The translations under genes and the position numbers were made by a program. Source: CAYSRM01 sp964475205 (lineage in GTDB: Bacteria; Verrucomicrobiota; Kiritimatiellia; UBA8416; CAYSRM01). Taken from it: 64,000 bases of DNA. How positions within the stretch are numbered: the first letter of the stretch is position 1; every line of letters starts with the position of its first letter. The notes beneath the pieces were generated by a model that searched no databases, was not told the origin of the DNA, and was given only the letters and a program-made list of their open reading frames with translations. Where the stretch lies: the NCBI GenBank assembly GCA_964475205.1, contig CAYYVQ010000008.1, positions 14,531-78,530 on the forward strand, written 5' to 3'. Positions 63,950-64,000 of the stretch are shown here, in pieces.

Positions 63950-64000
63950 CCTGATCTATTCATAAAAATCTATTACGAGTGTGCATGTCACTTCATCTCA
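63949..64000. repeat. Start of a family C element running out of the window
   Basis: Its sequence, with the preceding TA (63947-63948), is the exact reverse complement of 39876-39929 over 54 bases. The other end lies outside the window. Confidence 0.9.

Noticed and set aside
1..64000. CRISPR array
   Set aside because: No regularly spaced direct repeats were seen; the repeats found are dispersed hairpins with unequal spacing.

Overview
The window (about 50% G+C, gene-dense, mixed strands) looks like a chromosome segment of a polysaccharide-degrading, Gram-negative bacterium of the PVC group, most likely Kiritimatiellota/Lentisphaerota-like. This placement is an inference from gene content: two S1 sulfatases, three PcRGLX/YetA-like rhamnogalacturonan-lyase-family proteins, two GH123/DUF4091-like proteins, a UroD-type methyltransferase outside haem synthesis, a zinc-ribbon Ser/Thr kinase, an LPS-export lipoprotein (LptE-like) and many short non-coding repeats. 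No rRNA is present, so the assignment cannot be confirmed here.

Layout. 1-838: decayed IS66 transposase. 947-9242: exopolysaccharide sugar transferase, sulfatase, alpha/beta hydrolase, UroD-like protein and a secreted PcRGLX/YetA-like protein. 9479-13411 (minus): a compact five-gene set (PUR-like RNA-binding protein, LolA-like secreted protein, zinc-ribbon/OB protein, TctA/DUF112-like permease, YdjM-like membrane hydrolase). 13569-18998: patatin, a secreted unknown, a PQ-loop protein, pdxA, an ECF sigma/anti-sigma pair and a HAD phosphatase. 19012-24913: corrinoid reductive activator (RACo-like), serA, BamD-like TPR protein, lptE and rpsT. 25093-31692 (minus): addA, an addB-like gene and a NERD-like gene. 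32049-38026: HU, Prc protease, dapF, xthA, GH130-like, YkgJ-like. 38332-46338: second sulfatase, ZIP transporter, radical SAM, two-component system, M48 protease. 46415-54052 (minus): GH123-like plus two PcRGLX/YetA-like proteins in one operon. 54450-61347: dciA, Ser/Thr kinase, lgt, RluA-type pseudouridine synthase, pssA, family-4 uracil-DNA glycosylase and tRNA-Glu. 61617-63949: a leaderless GH123-like protein and an unknown protein.

How the genes fit together. The secreted lyase-like and glycosidase-like proteins, the sulfatases, the esterase-like hydrolase and the GH130-like phosphorylase together suggest breakdown of a sulfated and perhaps acylated or methylated pectin-like polysaccharide. 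The UroD-like protein and the RACo-like activator could serve corrinoid-dependent demethylation, but no corrinoid protein is visible in the window.

The most striking unexplained signal is a set of short, transposase-less, hairpin-forming elements. Most are bounded by TA...TA. Five genes (PcRGLX-1, pdxA, sulfatase-2, pssA and the last gene) have their stop codon formed by the junction of a TA with the first base of an element. For the four elements complete in the window, removing the element and one TA restores an in-frame TAA or TAG. This is what TA-targeting, IS630/Tc1-mariner-type miniature elements would produce when inserted into stop codons.
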